Assembly: GCA_036250195.1 (NCBI GenBank)
Contig: JAVHZZ010000003.1
Coordinates: 39,777,835-39,841,834, forward strand
DNA length: 64,000 nucleotides
Direction: 5' to 3'
DNA from: Mixophyes australis
Taxonomy: Eukaryota > Chordata > Amphibia > Anura > Limnodynastidae
Shown here piece by piece: positions 33,936-46,893 of this stretch (the stretch's first letter is position 1; the number at the start of each line of letters is the position of its first letter). Under the pieces are notes generated by a model. That model saw only the letters and a list, made by a program, of their open reading frames with translations, ran no database searches and had not been told where the DNA came from. The translations under genes and the position numbers were made by a program.

Positions 33936-34202
33936 ATTCAGTTGTGTAACCAAAACTACAGGTAAAATTAATAGTGCAGATTTCATAGGATTGTACAACT
34001 ACAAGTTGGGGCGAGTCCTGCGACTTCGGAGGACCTAGCAACCCTTAACGTCAGATTTGTAGAGTAGCCTCATTGACCCATGCCTGGGCAGTTTGCAAGG
34101 GGACAAACAACCCCTTGTTTCATAATTCTACCACACTTCTTCTTATAATTTACTATTAGCATTAAGACAAGATGGCCATTTGTCAATGGTTAGTATATTT
34201 TA

Positions 34203-34364
34203 TATAGAGACAGAGGCGTAACTAGTGAGCTGTTGGCCCCGGTGCAAGGGAGCCAGGAGGAGGGAACTGGGGCCCACAGCTCACTAGTTCCACATGCAGT
34301 GGGCTCCTTTATCTTCATGGCCCCGGTGCACCGCACCAATGATAGTTCCGCCACTGTATAGAGA
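34203..34364. mobile_element. hAT-type MITE with perfect 8-bp duplication
   Basis: The element spans 34211-34356 (146 bp). CAGAGGCGTAACTA at the left is matched inversely by TAGTTCCGCCACTG at the right with two mismatches, and 'ggccccggtgcaa' / 'tggccccggtgcacc' blocks recur inside. The exact direct repeat TATAGAGA flanks it at 34203-34210 and 34357-34364. Confidence 0.9.
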
Positions 34365-34870
34365 TGAGCTATGGTGGATGTTGAAGTTATGGGTGTAAAC
34401 CGCAAAGGGTAGGGAAAAAATTCATTATGGGTCCAGTTTCCATCCTCTAATAAACCGCAGTATGAAAACTGTGTGATCATAATGAAAGATGACAAATATA
34501 AAATATAAAATAAAAGGACATGTGTAATCTATTAACAGTAAATACATATATTTTTGATGACTGCAAAACAATTGTGTATTTTGATGACAATCATAATAAT
34601 AAGTATATTTAGAAATGGATGTCAGATAACAGGCACTGATTACATTAATATTCATAAAATCATCAAGAGTGTGAAGAGCCTGATATTTATACAAAATGAA
34701 GAAGCTTATTTAGACAGAGGTGATCATTAAGTTGATGATGATGACACTGGTCTGGTATCTTGTCCCCTCCATGAGAATGACCCTGAGTTGAAAACAATTT
34801 AATTTCGAGAGCAACTTGTTGAGGAACTATCGCTATGTTTGAGTGTATGATTTTCCGCCCAGTCCCATCA
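34365..34870. other. No recognisable feature
   Basis: AT-rich unclassified sequence; short minus-strand frames without recognisable domains. Confidence 0.4.
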
Positions 34871-36453
34871 TACACAGTGCCTATAGAAAATCATCATACC
34901 TTGTCAAAATCATTACCTTTTGTCACATTACACCATGGAAATTTAAATAAATTAAATTAAACTTTTTACTGTTTTATTAACACATTATAGCCCTCAACAT
35001 CGAACTGAAAATAACATTTACAAAAATAGTTAACAATCAATATAATTTATTACTAAATTACCTGGTTGGGATAAGTGATCATACCCTTAGAGTAACCCTT
35101 ACAAACTTGCTCAGGTACAACCAATGAAGTTCCAGATCACACAACAGGCTAATTGGCCACCACTTGATACCAATTATAGTGGTTTTGAACTCTTCAGAAT
35201 AAAACCGGCTGTTTTAATATTCCAATATTCGAAGTGCAAAGACTTTCAAAAGGGCTCCATGATAAAGTTGTGGAATGGCACAAGTTAGGAGAAGGGTACA
35301 AAATATTTCAAAGGCTTTCACCCTCTCTCTGAGTACTGTTCAAAGCAATATTTAAAAGTGCAAATCATATGGCACCACCAGCACCTTGCCTAGATCGGAC
35401 CGTTCCTCTAAACTGGATTACAGTCAGGAGTATATTGATCAGGGAAGCTACCTGGAGGCCAAAGACAACTTTGAAGGACCTCCAAGTGTATATGGCTATG
35501 ATTAGGCGGTCTGTGCATGGGACAACTATCTTACAAGCTTTACACAAAGCTGCCCTTTATAGCAGGGCGCCAAAGAAAAAGCCTATTCAGAAAAAGTGCC
35601 ACAGTCATGGGCACTATGCAGCAAAACACTTGGAAGATTCTGTTGCCACGTAGCTAAAGGTTGTAGGATCAGCTGAGACCAAGATAGAACTTTTTTCATT
35701 CAATCCCAAGCATTATAATTAGCGCAAGTCAAACAGAGCACACCACCCAAAACACACCATACCTATTGCATGGCGTTGCAACATTATGTCGGGGGAGTGT
35801 GTCTCTTCAACAGGGACTGGTTGACCAGTCAGGATTGAAGGGAAGACTGGTGGCTCTAAAGAACACACAAATTCTTGAGGAAAGCTTGTGGCCCTCTGCT
35901 AGACAAATGAAGATGGGCAGGTGGTTCACCTTCCAGCACGGCAATGTACTAAACATACCGCCAAGAAAACAATTCAGAGGCATAAGGAAAGGAAGGTGAC
36001 TGTCCTTGACTGGCCAAGTCAGAGCCTTGACTTAAATCCAAAACAAAATAAGTGGATGGACTTGAAGAGTAGCGGTCTGATAGTGGCTCACCATGTAAAT
36101 TGAATGAACTTCAATAATTCTGCAAGGAAGAATGGGCAAATATTCTCCAATTTAGGTGCACAAAGCTGGTAGAGACCTATCCAAACAGACTGATGGCTGT
36201 AATTACAGCAAAAGGTGGCTCTACAGAGTATTAAATCAGGGGACATCGCTTTTTCAACAGTGTTATTCTAGTTTTTCATTTTTTATTCCTTTTCAGAACT
36301 GTCGCCTTACTTTTCATTAGTTGAATGTTGTAAGGCGAAACCTGTAAATTAAGCTGGAAAAGTTTGAATTAATTTATTTCACTTTCTATGAGTAATGTGA
36401 CAAAAGGTGATGATTTTGACAGGGTATGATGATTTTCTATAGACACTGACTTA
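34871..36453 (+). mobile_element. Tc1-like element with both inverted repeats
   Basis: The 1.58-kb element (34873-36451) is flanked by TA on both sides, as expected for Tc1/mariner. The left inverted repeat starts CACAGTGCCTATAGAAAATC and continues 'ttgtcaaaatcattaccttt'. The right one contains 'aaaggtgatgattttgacag' and ends 'gattttctatagacactg'. Length is typical for a complete Tc1-like transposon. The interior carries a decayed transposase. Confidence 0.88.
35369..36103 (+). pseudogene. Tc1-like transposase relic
   Basis: The open segment 35369-35653 shows the paired helix-turn-helix region (WRPKTTLKDLQVY, then RRSVHGTTILQALHKA) and a KKKPIQKKCHSHGHYAAKH stretch. The C-terminal catalytic region is open at 35921-36103, with CTKHTAKKTIQRH, VLDWPSQSLDLNP and NKWMDLK, the part holding the third acidic residue region of the DDE/D core. 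Between them the frame is broken by stops and shifts, so it is inactive. The family catalyses cut-and-paste transposition into TA. Confidence 0.85.
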
Positions 36454-38330
36454 GAGAATTTAGAATAGGATGAATATCTTCGGTATGTTGGCATTTCCTG
36501 AGGGAAATCACTACTGTTATGGTAATTAAAAATGTAGAAGAATAATTGTATGTATAAAATTTTTTACAACAGTGACAAGTCTCCTATACGTGTATGTCAT
36601 TCTAAATAATGGCAGTTGATTATAATTAGGTATAGTGTAATACATTACAGCTGTCACCGGGCTCAGGGACATTATTTACCAATGCAGACATTCCTGCGCC
36701 GACACCTCCAAACTTTATAACTCCAACAACCAACTCTCCTATATCCCATCTGTCTAAAATGAATACATGGAAAAAACTCAGCCTTAAAAGAGCCCACAGT
36801 GATCTATTTCTAATATGTAAGTAATATATTATTATCATACAAAATAAACATTGATGTGTCAAGTGGGCAACCCTTCACCATAGACGTGGGCCAATGTGTC
36901 CTTTCCACAAAGCAATACCCAGCCGCTAGTTTATGAACCATACCTGCCTACAGTCCCAGTTTCCATGAGACAATCCTTATTTCTGATGACAGAGTGTAGG
37001 CCGGCCTTCTGTTAAAGGGGTTTGACCCAATGAGGAATCAGGGTGATTTAGATAGTAGTGTTTTATGCAGACGGATCAGGGTGTGACCTAAAATGCTCTG
37101 ATTTTGTAGTCAATAACGTTGGCAGCTATGTTTGAACATTTGATAAAAACACAGTAATATTGCGACAAGACCTTTAAAGATCTGCCATGTGCGATCAAGT
37201 CGATGTTTTAATCATAGGTAATTTTCCCAATATTTACTTTTAAATCTTGTTCATATTATTTGCTCTTTAGTCAAACAGGACCATTCTGAGTTATCCTGCG
37301 CTTTCCTTGGCTTCCCCAGTTATCTTTCCAGCTCTAACTTTATAACATAGCTCTCCAGTAATCTGCAGCTTCCAAATGCAGTGGGACTACTATTTGAATT
37401 ACTACTGCCAACAGTCGTCACAATGTCAACATTTTAAACATGTCGACAGAATGATCCGTTGACAGTCTGAATGGCGACAGATTCTGGCAAGCACACATAG
37501 GAAAAAAGGTGTGTATACATGTATAATGATACCAGTCAGTTTGACTCAAAATGGGATTACTTGTAGATACAAGAAAATAAATATACCAACTTTTTTATGT
37601 TTCCCAGAAGGTTAAAGTGAAACTAAATCCCAAAAAATGAAAAACCTCTTGAGAGGAGAAAACATAGAACAGGTAGTATATACCAGCTTAGTGTATAGTT
37701 GTTCTAAAATTACAGATTTGCATACCCCCCCAGTTGTCTTCAGGAATGGCAGGACTGTCTCAATTCTCAGACCCAGAAAGTGGTGAGGTCTATCAGGAAG
37801 TGGGTGTGGCTATGTAAATATGGGCAAGGACTGAGTAGGTTGGGGAGCGTTCGGTGGATCATGGCTAGGGCATATTTTGTCCTGATTTTTATAACGTATG
37901 CATCTGCTAAGTTAAGAAGATTCTATTGTAACAGCAATGTCTTGATTTTGTAAAAGTCTGATAAGCAATTATGCAACATAAGTAAAGTGGAAAAAAGACT
38001 GATGCATTATCCACTCCCACTAATAGCCTTGTGAGATTTATGCAACAATAATTAAATGATAATAAATAAATATACTGGATTTCTACAGAAATAAGACATC
38101 CATTGATTAGCATCCGAATGGTTTTCTCAGTTAACAGAGCTATTACGATGTTGAAGGAGATTAAATAGTACAGTACCCTCCTCCACAACATACCAACATA
38201 CTGTATTTCTTACAGGGTTTGTTCCCCTTTATATAGAGGGTAGTTTGTAAAAATATTTCCTATAAATATTGATTAGTAGTATTACATCCATAAAAGGTAT
38301 AAAGTATTTATTTTGAATGATTGGATAGAC

Positions 38331-38334
<4 letters not shown>
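36454..38334. other. No recognisable gene
   Basis: Mostly unclassified. The segment 37725-37900 ('catacccccccagttgtc' ... 'gtgggtgtggctatg') weakly resembles the repeat family at 94-235. Confidence 0.4.
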
Positions 38335-38370
<36 letters not shown>

Positions 38371-38372
38371 TC
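38335..38372. repeat. (TAA)n microsatellite
   Basis: About twelve TAA units; no L2 tail adjoins it that I can recognise. Confidence 0.9.
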
Positions 38373-38904
38373 TAAAGGCTATCTGATGCTGGTTTATTGT
38401 AATTCAAAAGATCAGTAAACTTTAAATATACTTATTGGCATTGCTCAGCTTGGGACCAACAGGATTGATAAGTGTTTTCCACATTGAAACACTTTTGTAT
38501 CTCATAAATTATTTGAAAATATTAATTACCAAAAACACTTACCTAGTTAACGGGTTCCCTCTTTGGGACCCTCTTCTCTGCACTGGGGGAGACCTAAGAG
38601 TCAAGTTTGCTGCCTTTTGACCTTTTTGAGGTCAAAAGTTCCCCTGAAGGAGACCTGTATAGAATGAAATGCGTAGGGTCTCATTAGAGGATTATTTGGT
38701 GCAATTTGGATCCAATACCATCAACATGTTGGAGTTATCTGTGGAAAAGGGTTGTGTATCCACAGACCCCACATCTAAGATAAGCATGCTTTTATTGATT
38801 TTATGTATGCGTTTTGTTTTTTTTAGAAAAAAGTTTATTAAAATTGTGATTTTGCTACACTAACGTGCAACAATTTTTCTCTTCTATATTATCACTTACC
38901 ATTC
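38373..38904. other. No recognisable feature
   Basis: Unclassified sequence with two short frames that match nothing I recognise. Confidence 0.4.
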
Positions 38905-38905
38905 C

Positions 38906-38939
<34 letters not shown>

Positions 38940-39000
38940 ATTATTCAAGTTGATTTATATAGCTCCAGCATATTCCAAAGCGCTATACATACACTGAGCT
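38905..39000 (-). mobile_element. L2-type or V-SINE 3' tail, minus strand
   Basis: An (ATT)n run followed by 'gatttatatagctccagcat' and 'ccaaagcgctatacat'. In reverse complement this is the tail motif 'agcgctttgg...ctatataaat' plus (AAT)n that also ends the elements at 44622, 53062 and 60404. Confidence 0.7.
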
Positions 39001-39222
39001 GCTGCCCATAGAAAATGATCCCTTGGAACTCTACGAACCTTGAGTCCCCTAAGATAGGCTTCTATATTTATATTACTTTGCATAGAGGTTTTTTTGTTGT
39101 TGTTTTTTTTACTTCTGAGTATAGTAAGGATTCATATAGATACTACATCATTAGTGAGCTCTCTCAGAGTATTATTCATTTTTACTTTGAGGCAGTTGCC
39201 ACCTGAAATTAAACTACTGCAT

Positions 39223-39480
39223 GGGCCTGATTAATTAAAGAACATAAATGACAATGCGTGCCGTATTTTGCTCTGCACACGCCCAGAAATGGGCTATATG
39301 CCAGGAAACTAAAGTACATCTTTGAACGCATGGGACACTTCTGACAGCTTTGATTTCATGGACGGAACAGGGGTGGGGAAGGGACTATGCACATAGTCAA
39401 TGTACCATAAGGACGTGTCAAGCTCATGTGCAAACAGCAACGTCTGATTCAAGCTTTGGACATCTCTAAGGTACATGCTT
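39223..39480. repeat. Fragment of the MITE D family
   Basis: Begins 'gggcctgattaattaaag' and contains 'tttgaacgca' and 'catagtcaatgtaccataag', paralleling 'tttgaacgca' and 'cgtagtcaatgtacagtaag' in the element at 47203-48147. The right end was not found here. Confidence 0.5.
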
Positions 39481-40115
39481 TTTTTAGGTGTATTGCAGAT
39501 ATGTATCGTTCATATCCTACAGTATGTTGTGTCTGTCTAAATACAGCAAGTGTACTATATACAGAGCGTCACAAAAAACCTTTCCAAAAAGGAAAAGGTC
39601 TCTGGCGCTAACACACAAACTTGCTGAAAATTCTATACAATAAAAATAAATTGATAACACATAAAATTGTTTCCTCCAACTGCAGCTGTTTAGAAAGGGA
39701 CTATTACTTTCCTTCTTGTTAGACCATACAAATGTAAACACAAAGCAAACAGTGCTGTGGGGGAGGAGACAAAAACTCTATAAGAAGATTTCCACTCAGT
39801 CCAATTAGATAAAAATATATTAAGCTGTATATATAAAAAAATATAAGAATAGGATGTAAAAAATATAAAATAAGATTAGCCGAGTTTATCTGAAAAGGAA
39901 TTGATCTCCTGTATAAATCCAATACATATAAACTCAAAACACATTAAAATCATAACCATTAAAAAAACAAATAATAATATTAATAGTAATAAAAATAGTA
40001 ATTATTAATAATAATATTTGCAGAGCATGCCTAAACCCGTATTCCACAAAAGACGTTTCTTCAGATCCTCTTGTAGTCGAAATACGGACAAAGACATGCC
40101 TGAATTACACGCAAT
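39481..40115. other. No recognisable feature
   Basis: AT-rich sequence with several A/T-only stretches. Confidence 0.4.
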
Positions 40116-40434
40116 GGGTCTGATTCATTAAGGAAATTTAAGCAAGAAATTGAGTAAGTTTTCTTACTTAAGTTTTCTGAACAAAACCATAACCAAGGGG
40201 TGCAAATTAGTTTATTATTTTGCACATAAGTTAACTACTGGCTGTTTTTTCATGTAGCACACAAATATTTGATAGCTTATTTGTACACTGAAATTTACAG
40301 TTGATCTGGGAAAAAAAGCTAGTATTTTCTTTATGTGCAAAATAATAAACCAATATGCACCCCTTGCAACATGGTTTTGTCCAGGAGAAAACTTAAGTAA
40401 AAAAAATGAGTACTTTCCTTAATGAATCAGGCCC
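40116..40434. mobile_element. Palindromic MITE, family C, complete
   Basis: Begins GGGTCTGATTCATTAAGG and ends 'ccttaatgaatcaggccc'. Inner landmarks 'aaggggtgcaaattag', 'gcacataagttaac' and 'tgatagcttatttgtacact' match the 12532 copy, with the right arm in inverse order. More diverged than the 12532/13588 pair. Confidence 0.8.
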
Positions 40435-42657
40435 AATACGTTCAATTTGTGTGCCTTAATGAATCAGCCCCTGTTTTGGAGACCTGCACCAATTAATCAT
40501 TAAATTTTAAGATAGCGCCTCACTCCACTGTATTGTTTGGGAAACCACTTTCACAAACTTTTTAAATCATCTTCAAGAATCTTCAAAACTTAAACAAGCT
40601 CCTTCATTTTCCTATAGAATAATGATTACATTTTGTTACTTTATATTTAATTCAGGTTTGTTTTAATAATATGGTTTGCACCTTCTCCATGTCTATTATC
40701 TTTGTAAGTGCTTTTCACCCTTTTATTTGTGAGAGGTTCTTTTCAGCAACTACAAATTTCAAGCTTTTTCCATTAAGACAGAGTTTGTGGAATTGGGAAT
40801 ACAAATCATCTTATAAATAAATGACATGTTGACATTTACAGATAAAGAACAAAAATTAATAGCTTTGAAAGCCGATGACAAATGTCAGGATGTCAATAAT
40901 GATCCATGAACATAATGGACTTGAGCACTGAAGAAAGACAGAATGCAACAAACTGTCCATTGCAACCAAGGAAACAACCCAGACATGTCATTTCTTTGAT
41001 AAAATAAATAATTAAACGCACAATGTAATTTTCTTCTTCTTATTTTTTTTTGTTTAGTCAAAAGGTGTTATCAGGGCTACACTCCTGTAATGCTTAAAAC
41101 GCTCTATGCCAACTGCAAGGTATTGGGAAGCCAATTAACACAATCATTTCAAGGAATGTGTTTGCAATAAAATAAATTTATAGATCATTAACTAATTCAA
41201 TGTGTAGTGTCGGTTCTTCTTAGAGTAATTGCCTATTAGTGAGCACAGGAATAAAAGGTAATAATCATTGGTTTGATTCTTAACGAAGTGCCAGAGTTGT
41301 ACCAGTAAACAAAGCATGTTGTGGGAAAATAGTTCGAGCCATTCTGCAAAAGAGTGGGCGTGACTGTGCTAAATAGTGATTGTGATTTAATAAAGCGTGA
41401 GGCTGGTATGATAGTGACCAGGTAAAGAAATGTCCATAGTTCATATAATGTTCACTTACAAATAGGATATAAGTGTAATGTAAGCGTGTATGGCGCCCAG
41501 GTTGGCAGAGGGCTAGGACAAGTGATATTAGTCTTTGGAGTTCCAAGTTCGGAATGTTTGAGTTCTATTCTAGCCCTTGTCCAAGTTGAGGTGGAGAGTT
41601 GAGAAGAATAGATGCATGTTGAGAGAGAAAGAGAGGAACAAAGTCTAAAGGCAGAGCATTTATCGGCTACAGGAAGACCTTATAGGGCAACTGATCCTGA
41701 AATGTGTAAGAGCTGGATTCCGAGAAAGTGAGTGCAAATCGAGTAAGGTCTATGTGAGATCTATCAGGAGAACTCAGGCATCCCAATAACAAAACCTCCT
41801 GGTATAAAAAAATGTAGTAAGAGGAGAACTGCAAACTGGGATAAAGAACCTTAATCAGCTACTCCTAATACTATGGAGCAGAAGAGATGTATAATTCTAA
41901 GAGGATAGAGACTAAAAGTTAAAGTTAGGAGTCCCGGAAGACACACAACAATATCACATCACAGCACACTCAGGAGAGCAGGGGTTACATGTAAATATAG
42001 TGTTGTCAAATATTCCAGAATACAGAACAAGAATTGGCACCAGGGCTAGATCAACAAATCATGGGTTCCTCTTTGCTTTATTTAAGCAATTGGCTCAAAT
42101 TACCAGCATACCAGGGCTAAAATGCAACCCCATAAACACCTGTGGGCCATACCTGTATATTTCAGATCATAGCAGCCGCACCACTGAAAAGATGTGAGCC
42201 CAATAAAATGCAACACCACACGACATATGGGAACAGTAATGGAGTTACTCACACGGACGGTGGGTGCTGAGAGGGGATGATGAGATCCTTGGTGTAGTTA
42301 AGGTTTATAAATGTATCGAGGTGTGGATTTCAATATGCAGTATGCAGCCATAGAGATTTCCTGACCCAGGACCCATGGCACAACAGAAGTCAACCAGCCG
42401 CAGTACAACAATTCAAGAACTAGCAGGCATCGGTTTATTGGAAACAAACGTGAGTCAGCAACTGGTTGTGTCTGAAAGGAGAACAAACTTTACAGACCCC
42501 CTCAGACACTCCCATCCCGGATCAGTTGATGCAATAGAACTCATCACAGGACATATTTCACCGATTTTACATTTATAGGGGACATTCTTTGGAAACATAT
42601 TCAACACTTGTTTTATGATGATCCAATTCTACTTATTCTGCTCTACTCAACACTAAA
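40435..42657. other. No recognisable gene
   Basis: Unclassified. The part 41580-42560 has the G/A-rich character seen in minus-strand LTR blocks elsewhere in the window, but no ends or target duplication could be found. Confidence 0.35.
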
Positions 42658-43433
42658 GGGTGTATTCAATTGTCCACAAGGTTTTTTTTAGACTGCGTTA
42701 AGTAATTTATAATGCTGGGTTTTTTTTCATTTTCAAGCGGGTTAACTTTACCCGCGATTGAATTCCATTTTTAATGCTACGTGTTTTTCATGAAACGGTC
42801 CTCTGGCGCTCCAGTAGGAGGTCTATTGAAAGTATAGGGTGTGCGAGAGGTGGCCACGTTAAAAGCTATTCAATTGTTTATTAACGTGGCGCGTTAAACA
42901 GGCAAATATGCTGTTTTATCTCGCACCCCGTTGGGGTGTGATAAAAATAAAAAACTATTTGAAATCATGTAATAATGTGAAAAAAAAGTTAAACTATGTT
43001 TATCACTGATGCCTAACATGTAAAGGTTGATTTTCTTGTGAAAAAATAATGAAATTAAAAGAAACATAACTAAAAAAAAATGTAAATCACTTGTAAATTA
43101 ATTAAATAAAAAAATATGCTAAAGAAAGTACTGTAATGTAGATATTATCTATGTGTAATAAAATCTAATCTAATGTATGAAATAGTATTCAAGTCCTTTT
43201 TTTTTGTGTTATACATGATCGCGTTAAAACTCCCCTTCACTCCCCTTAAAACTTGCAAACACAATGATTAACACGTGGGCGCAGCGTTCCCTCTTTTTCA
43301 ATTAATTTGCACAAGTTTTCGAGCTGTGTTAACTAAAAACGGTCGCTATTGCAGTTAAAAACCCACGGGAGATTTTATTTCTTTTTAACGCTGCGGTGGG
43401 AAAAAAAAACTTGCGGACAGTTGAATACCCCCC
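42658..43433. mobile_element. MITE family E, 776 bp
   Basis: The left end GGGTGTATTCAATTGTCCAC is matched inversely at the right by 'ttgcggacagttgaatacccc'. A TAA trinucleotide lies close outside each end (42654-42656, 43434-43436), compatible with the 3-bp TWA duplication of PIF/Harbinger elements, though the junction bases are ambiguous. Interior is AT-rich with 'gttaaa' motifs and has no transposase. Confidence 0.65.
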
Positions 43434-44621
43434 TAACGCTTTTCCAATACACGTCAGGTAATTAGGTAGTACTTAGTTAGTATTCAGGTAGAAGTAACAC
43501 GAGTATAACTATAATAATTTTACGTGGGGATAAGTGGTCTCCTAAGAGGATTAACCGAGTGAAGTTCCACACAACCTTTTTCCAGCTCTACTGTACAGGC
43601 TGTAACTTCCATTATTCTAATTATGTATTACTGTGACTGCAATGTGATCTTATGTCTGATTATTTACAATTAATGCTGCTAGGATTATTACAGAGTTTTA
43701 ACTGGGTATATTGAATATCTTTGTGAATATGCTATTTGGTTCTTTATAACTATTATTATTGCAATAAAAGTTTGTGTTTTTTTATATATCCAGAGTGACT
43801 AATTCCTTTTGACTATAGACTCTGCCTAATGAATCTAGTTGGTTTCCCAATTTTCCTCCTGTTTTACATGTACTTTGGTGAAGAGATTATATCAATTACC
43901 AAAGTATTTTATTTTTTATCTTTTATTATTATTATTATTATTATCTTTAGTATACCACAGCGCTGTGTGTGTTTGCTATATTTTTTCTTATTTTATTTTA
44001 GCGCCGGAGATTGATATAAATTTCTAGTTTTCAGGTAGAAGTTTCATCTCTGGCTACAAAACGCAGATATTATTTGTTGCACGTTGAAGTATGGCTTAAT
44101 TAATAGTCTTTAAAAGGAAGCAATTTGTATCAACAAATTTATAAATGAAAAAAAAAGATTAATAGTTACATTGGTTTACTTACAGGCTAAGCAAGTACAG
44201 ACCTGACAGATCATCTTTAATTTATCATTTAATTGAGGCTGATTCACGACACGTATAAATATTTTCCTCTGAGAGGGTCTATGTGACTGTGACTGTTATT
44301 AGAACATTAAAATATATTATGTCCTATTAGGAGGTAGTAGTATACAAACAAAACCTCATTTGGAACCTTTTAATCTCCATGCAAGCACAAATCAGTATTT
44401 GCAAAATAATTTCTTTTTGCAACTTGTCACCCCTTGTACCACGCCCACGACAAGCCAACTGCCCAGCTTCTGGTGTAGTAAAGACTCCTCCTGTCAGGTA
44501 AAATTTTGTGTAAAACTACAGATAAATCTATTTCTTATTTTATTGATAACTTTGCAGATCACTAAATCTAAGTATTATTTTTGTCACATTAAAGTATTCT
44601 GAAAAATATTACTTGTGATTT
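43434..44621. other. No recognisable feature
   Basis: AT-rich. A (TTA)n run at 43922-43944 is followed by 'ccacagcgctgtg', possibly a worn LINE tail. Confidence 0.4.
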
Positions 44622-44945
44622 GGGGCAGCACGGTGGCTCAGTGGTTATCACTTCTGCCTCACAGTAATGGGGTCAAAAGTTCAATTCCCAACCATGGCCT
44701 TATCTGTGTGGAGTTTGTATGTGCACCCCGTGTTTGCGTGGGTTTCCACTGGGCGCTCCGGTTTCCTCCCACACTCCAAAAACATACTGGTAGATTAATT
44801 GGCTGCTATTAAATTGACTTTAGTATCTCTCTCTCTGTGTGTTAGGGAATATAGACTGTAAGCTCCAATGGGGCAGGGACTGATGTGAGTTCTCTGTACA
44901 GCGCTGCGGAATTAGTGGCGCTATATAAATAGCTGATGATGATGG
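44622..44945 (+). mobile_element. V-SINE, complete
   Basis: The tRNA-derived head has an A-box-like 'tggctcagtgg' and a B-box-like 'gttcaattcc'. The central V domain follows ('ctgtgtggagtttgtatgtg', 'gtgggtttcc', 'ccggtttcctcccacactcc'). The tail 'agactgtaagctccaatggg' ... 'acagcgctgcggaatta' ... 'gcgctatataaat' is L2-like and ends in (GAT)n. V-SINEs are transcribed by RNA polymerase III and copied by LINE proteins. Confidence 0.88.
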
Positions 44946-45573
44946 TTTCTATCCTTGAGCATGACAAAATTAAAAATGATCTGCTACTTGTCTCAAAATC
45001 CCATCCAAGCTCACTCATTTTCAATGACAAGTTTAGACATTTCCATACAATACATAGTTTGTGAACCACATAAATCTCATAAATGCTACTATTCCACTAC
45101 AACAATAAAATAGTCCTATATCTTTTGTAGAAGAGGTTAACTAACATATTGTTTTCACTGAGACTGTTTAAATTGAACCTGTCAGCTGCACACAATGGAA
45201 GCTGCAATTTTATGGGCTGAAACCCTGTCCATGAGAATCCAGCCTAGTTCCTGGTGAATTGACAGGCTGAATGTTAGCTCAATACAGAAGTGTTCAGTTG
45301 CTCCATCAAGTAATAGGTTGACAGCAGGAGCTTTAAAGGGTGGGGTTATCCAGAAAGGCAAACAATAGACAAATATCCCCCAGCACACTGCTATGATGTC
45401 ATAAAAATAGGTGCTAATCTACTTGTACATAAAAATGCAGAATGTTGTTGTTTGATGTTTGTTATCATTAGCTGATGGGAAGTGCTGGTCCTCTATTGCC
45501 TTTTGGAGGCCTTTGGGGAACCTCTTGGTAAGTTAGCTCTCCATTAAAAAACACATGACTGTATAACTCTCAT
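44946..45573. other. No recognisable feature
   Basis: Unclassified sequence between the V-SINE and the hAT MITE. Confidence 0.4.
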
Positions 45574-45886
45574 TGTTTAGACATAGTTGCCTACCCTACC
45601 GGAATGTCCGGGAGACTCTCGAATGTTTGGGAGTTCTCCCTGACTCCCGAGAAAGCAGGCAAACATCCCGGATCCAGCCATCTCTGTTGTTAAAGTGGGT
45701 GTGGGCGGGGCTAAACGCGTCATCGAGGCCCCGCCCCATGCTGCGACTGGGCAAAATTGTCTAAGATTGACAAGGGCAGGGCCTAATGGCGCAAGACACA
45801 TGACCACGCCCCCTCGACGGATCCCCCCAACCCCCCCCCCCTGGCCCGGACAGCTGCCTTCAAAAGTAGGCAAGTATGTGTTTAGA
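45574..45886. mobile_element. hAT-type MITE with perfect 8-bp duplication
   Basis: The element spans 45582-45878 (297 bp). CATAGTTGCCTAC at the left is matched inversely by GTAGGCAAGTATG at the right. The exact direct repeat TGTTTAGA flanks it at 45574-45581 and 45879-45886. The interior is GC-rich with CpG-containing 'gccccgcccc' blocks and a poly-C run. Small frames inside are incidental. Confidence 0.88.
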
Positions 45887-46893
45887 GTTCAGACCACCCT
45901 AGTAGTAGAAGCTTATCATATATTTGCAAGTGTGTGTGACTGAAAATTCTGCATTGTTATGTACAAATAGAATAGCAGCTCTGTTAATAGTTCATAGCAG
46001 TGTGCTGGGGGAGGGAAGTTCTATTGTTTTTCTTTCTGAATGTTAGTTCAGCCAACAAAATGACTGAAAAAGACCTTCAGTAGTGTGATGGGCATTATGT
46101 TACGTCAGATGCTGTTATGACACTTGTTACGTTTGAAATCTGAAATACACTTGGCACATTAAAATCTCCACAGCAAATGCCTGTATTCACGAAACAATCT
46201 ATTTTTGTGACTTGTCATAATTAAATATTTATACACTAAACACTGAACACCTTTCCCGCATAGATTTTAAAATTAGCATTCGCTGAAAATGTACAATTGT
46301 GAAAGAAAAGATAGAAAATATTTTAACCAATGTGGTATTAAAGTTCAACATACAACGCAGGTTTAGCTGTTGAATACTCTCATTAAGTATTCCACAGCGC
46401 CATCTAGCTGACGAAGGCAGATTTAACACCTCATTTCTGCCAAGTTTAGTTTGGTTACCTTTCAGAGTTTACCAGATACATTGTCCATCTGGTTCTGAAA
46501 TACAATTCATTGTAAAAACAATTTGCATAATGCGCAGTAGTGGCTTGGAAACAATGACAGCTTAGTAGATCACTCAACTGTAACAGTATGAACAGTTTGC
46601 TGACATTATTATCAATTATTTCTTTAGCTATCCAGCATAAACTTTATAAAGTAATCCCAGGACTGTAATTGTCGGTATTCTAAGTAAACTTCAAACCCAA
46701 TCTTAAAAGGACGTTGCAAATACCAGCAGCTCACACCTGTTCAATGTTTAACATTGTCAAATTTATTACTGCAGTGAAATTACTACTGGGATAAAAATCT
46801 TATACATATTGTATTTAGTGGAATGAAAGATGAATTAGTAAACTTAAATAATTCATATCAAACTATGTTGTGTTTTCAATGTTGAAACATAAT
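45887..46893. other. No recognisable feature
   Basis: Unclassified AT-rich sequence. Confidence 0.4.

Noticed and set aside
44622..44720. A tRNA gene
   Set aside because: A- and B-box-like motifs belong to the V-SINE head; no complete cloverleaf and the V domain follows directly. The same applies at 52207 and 53062.
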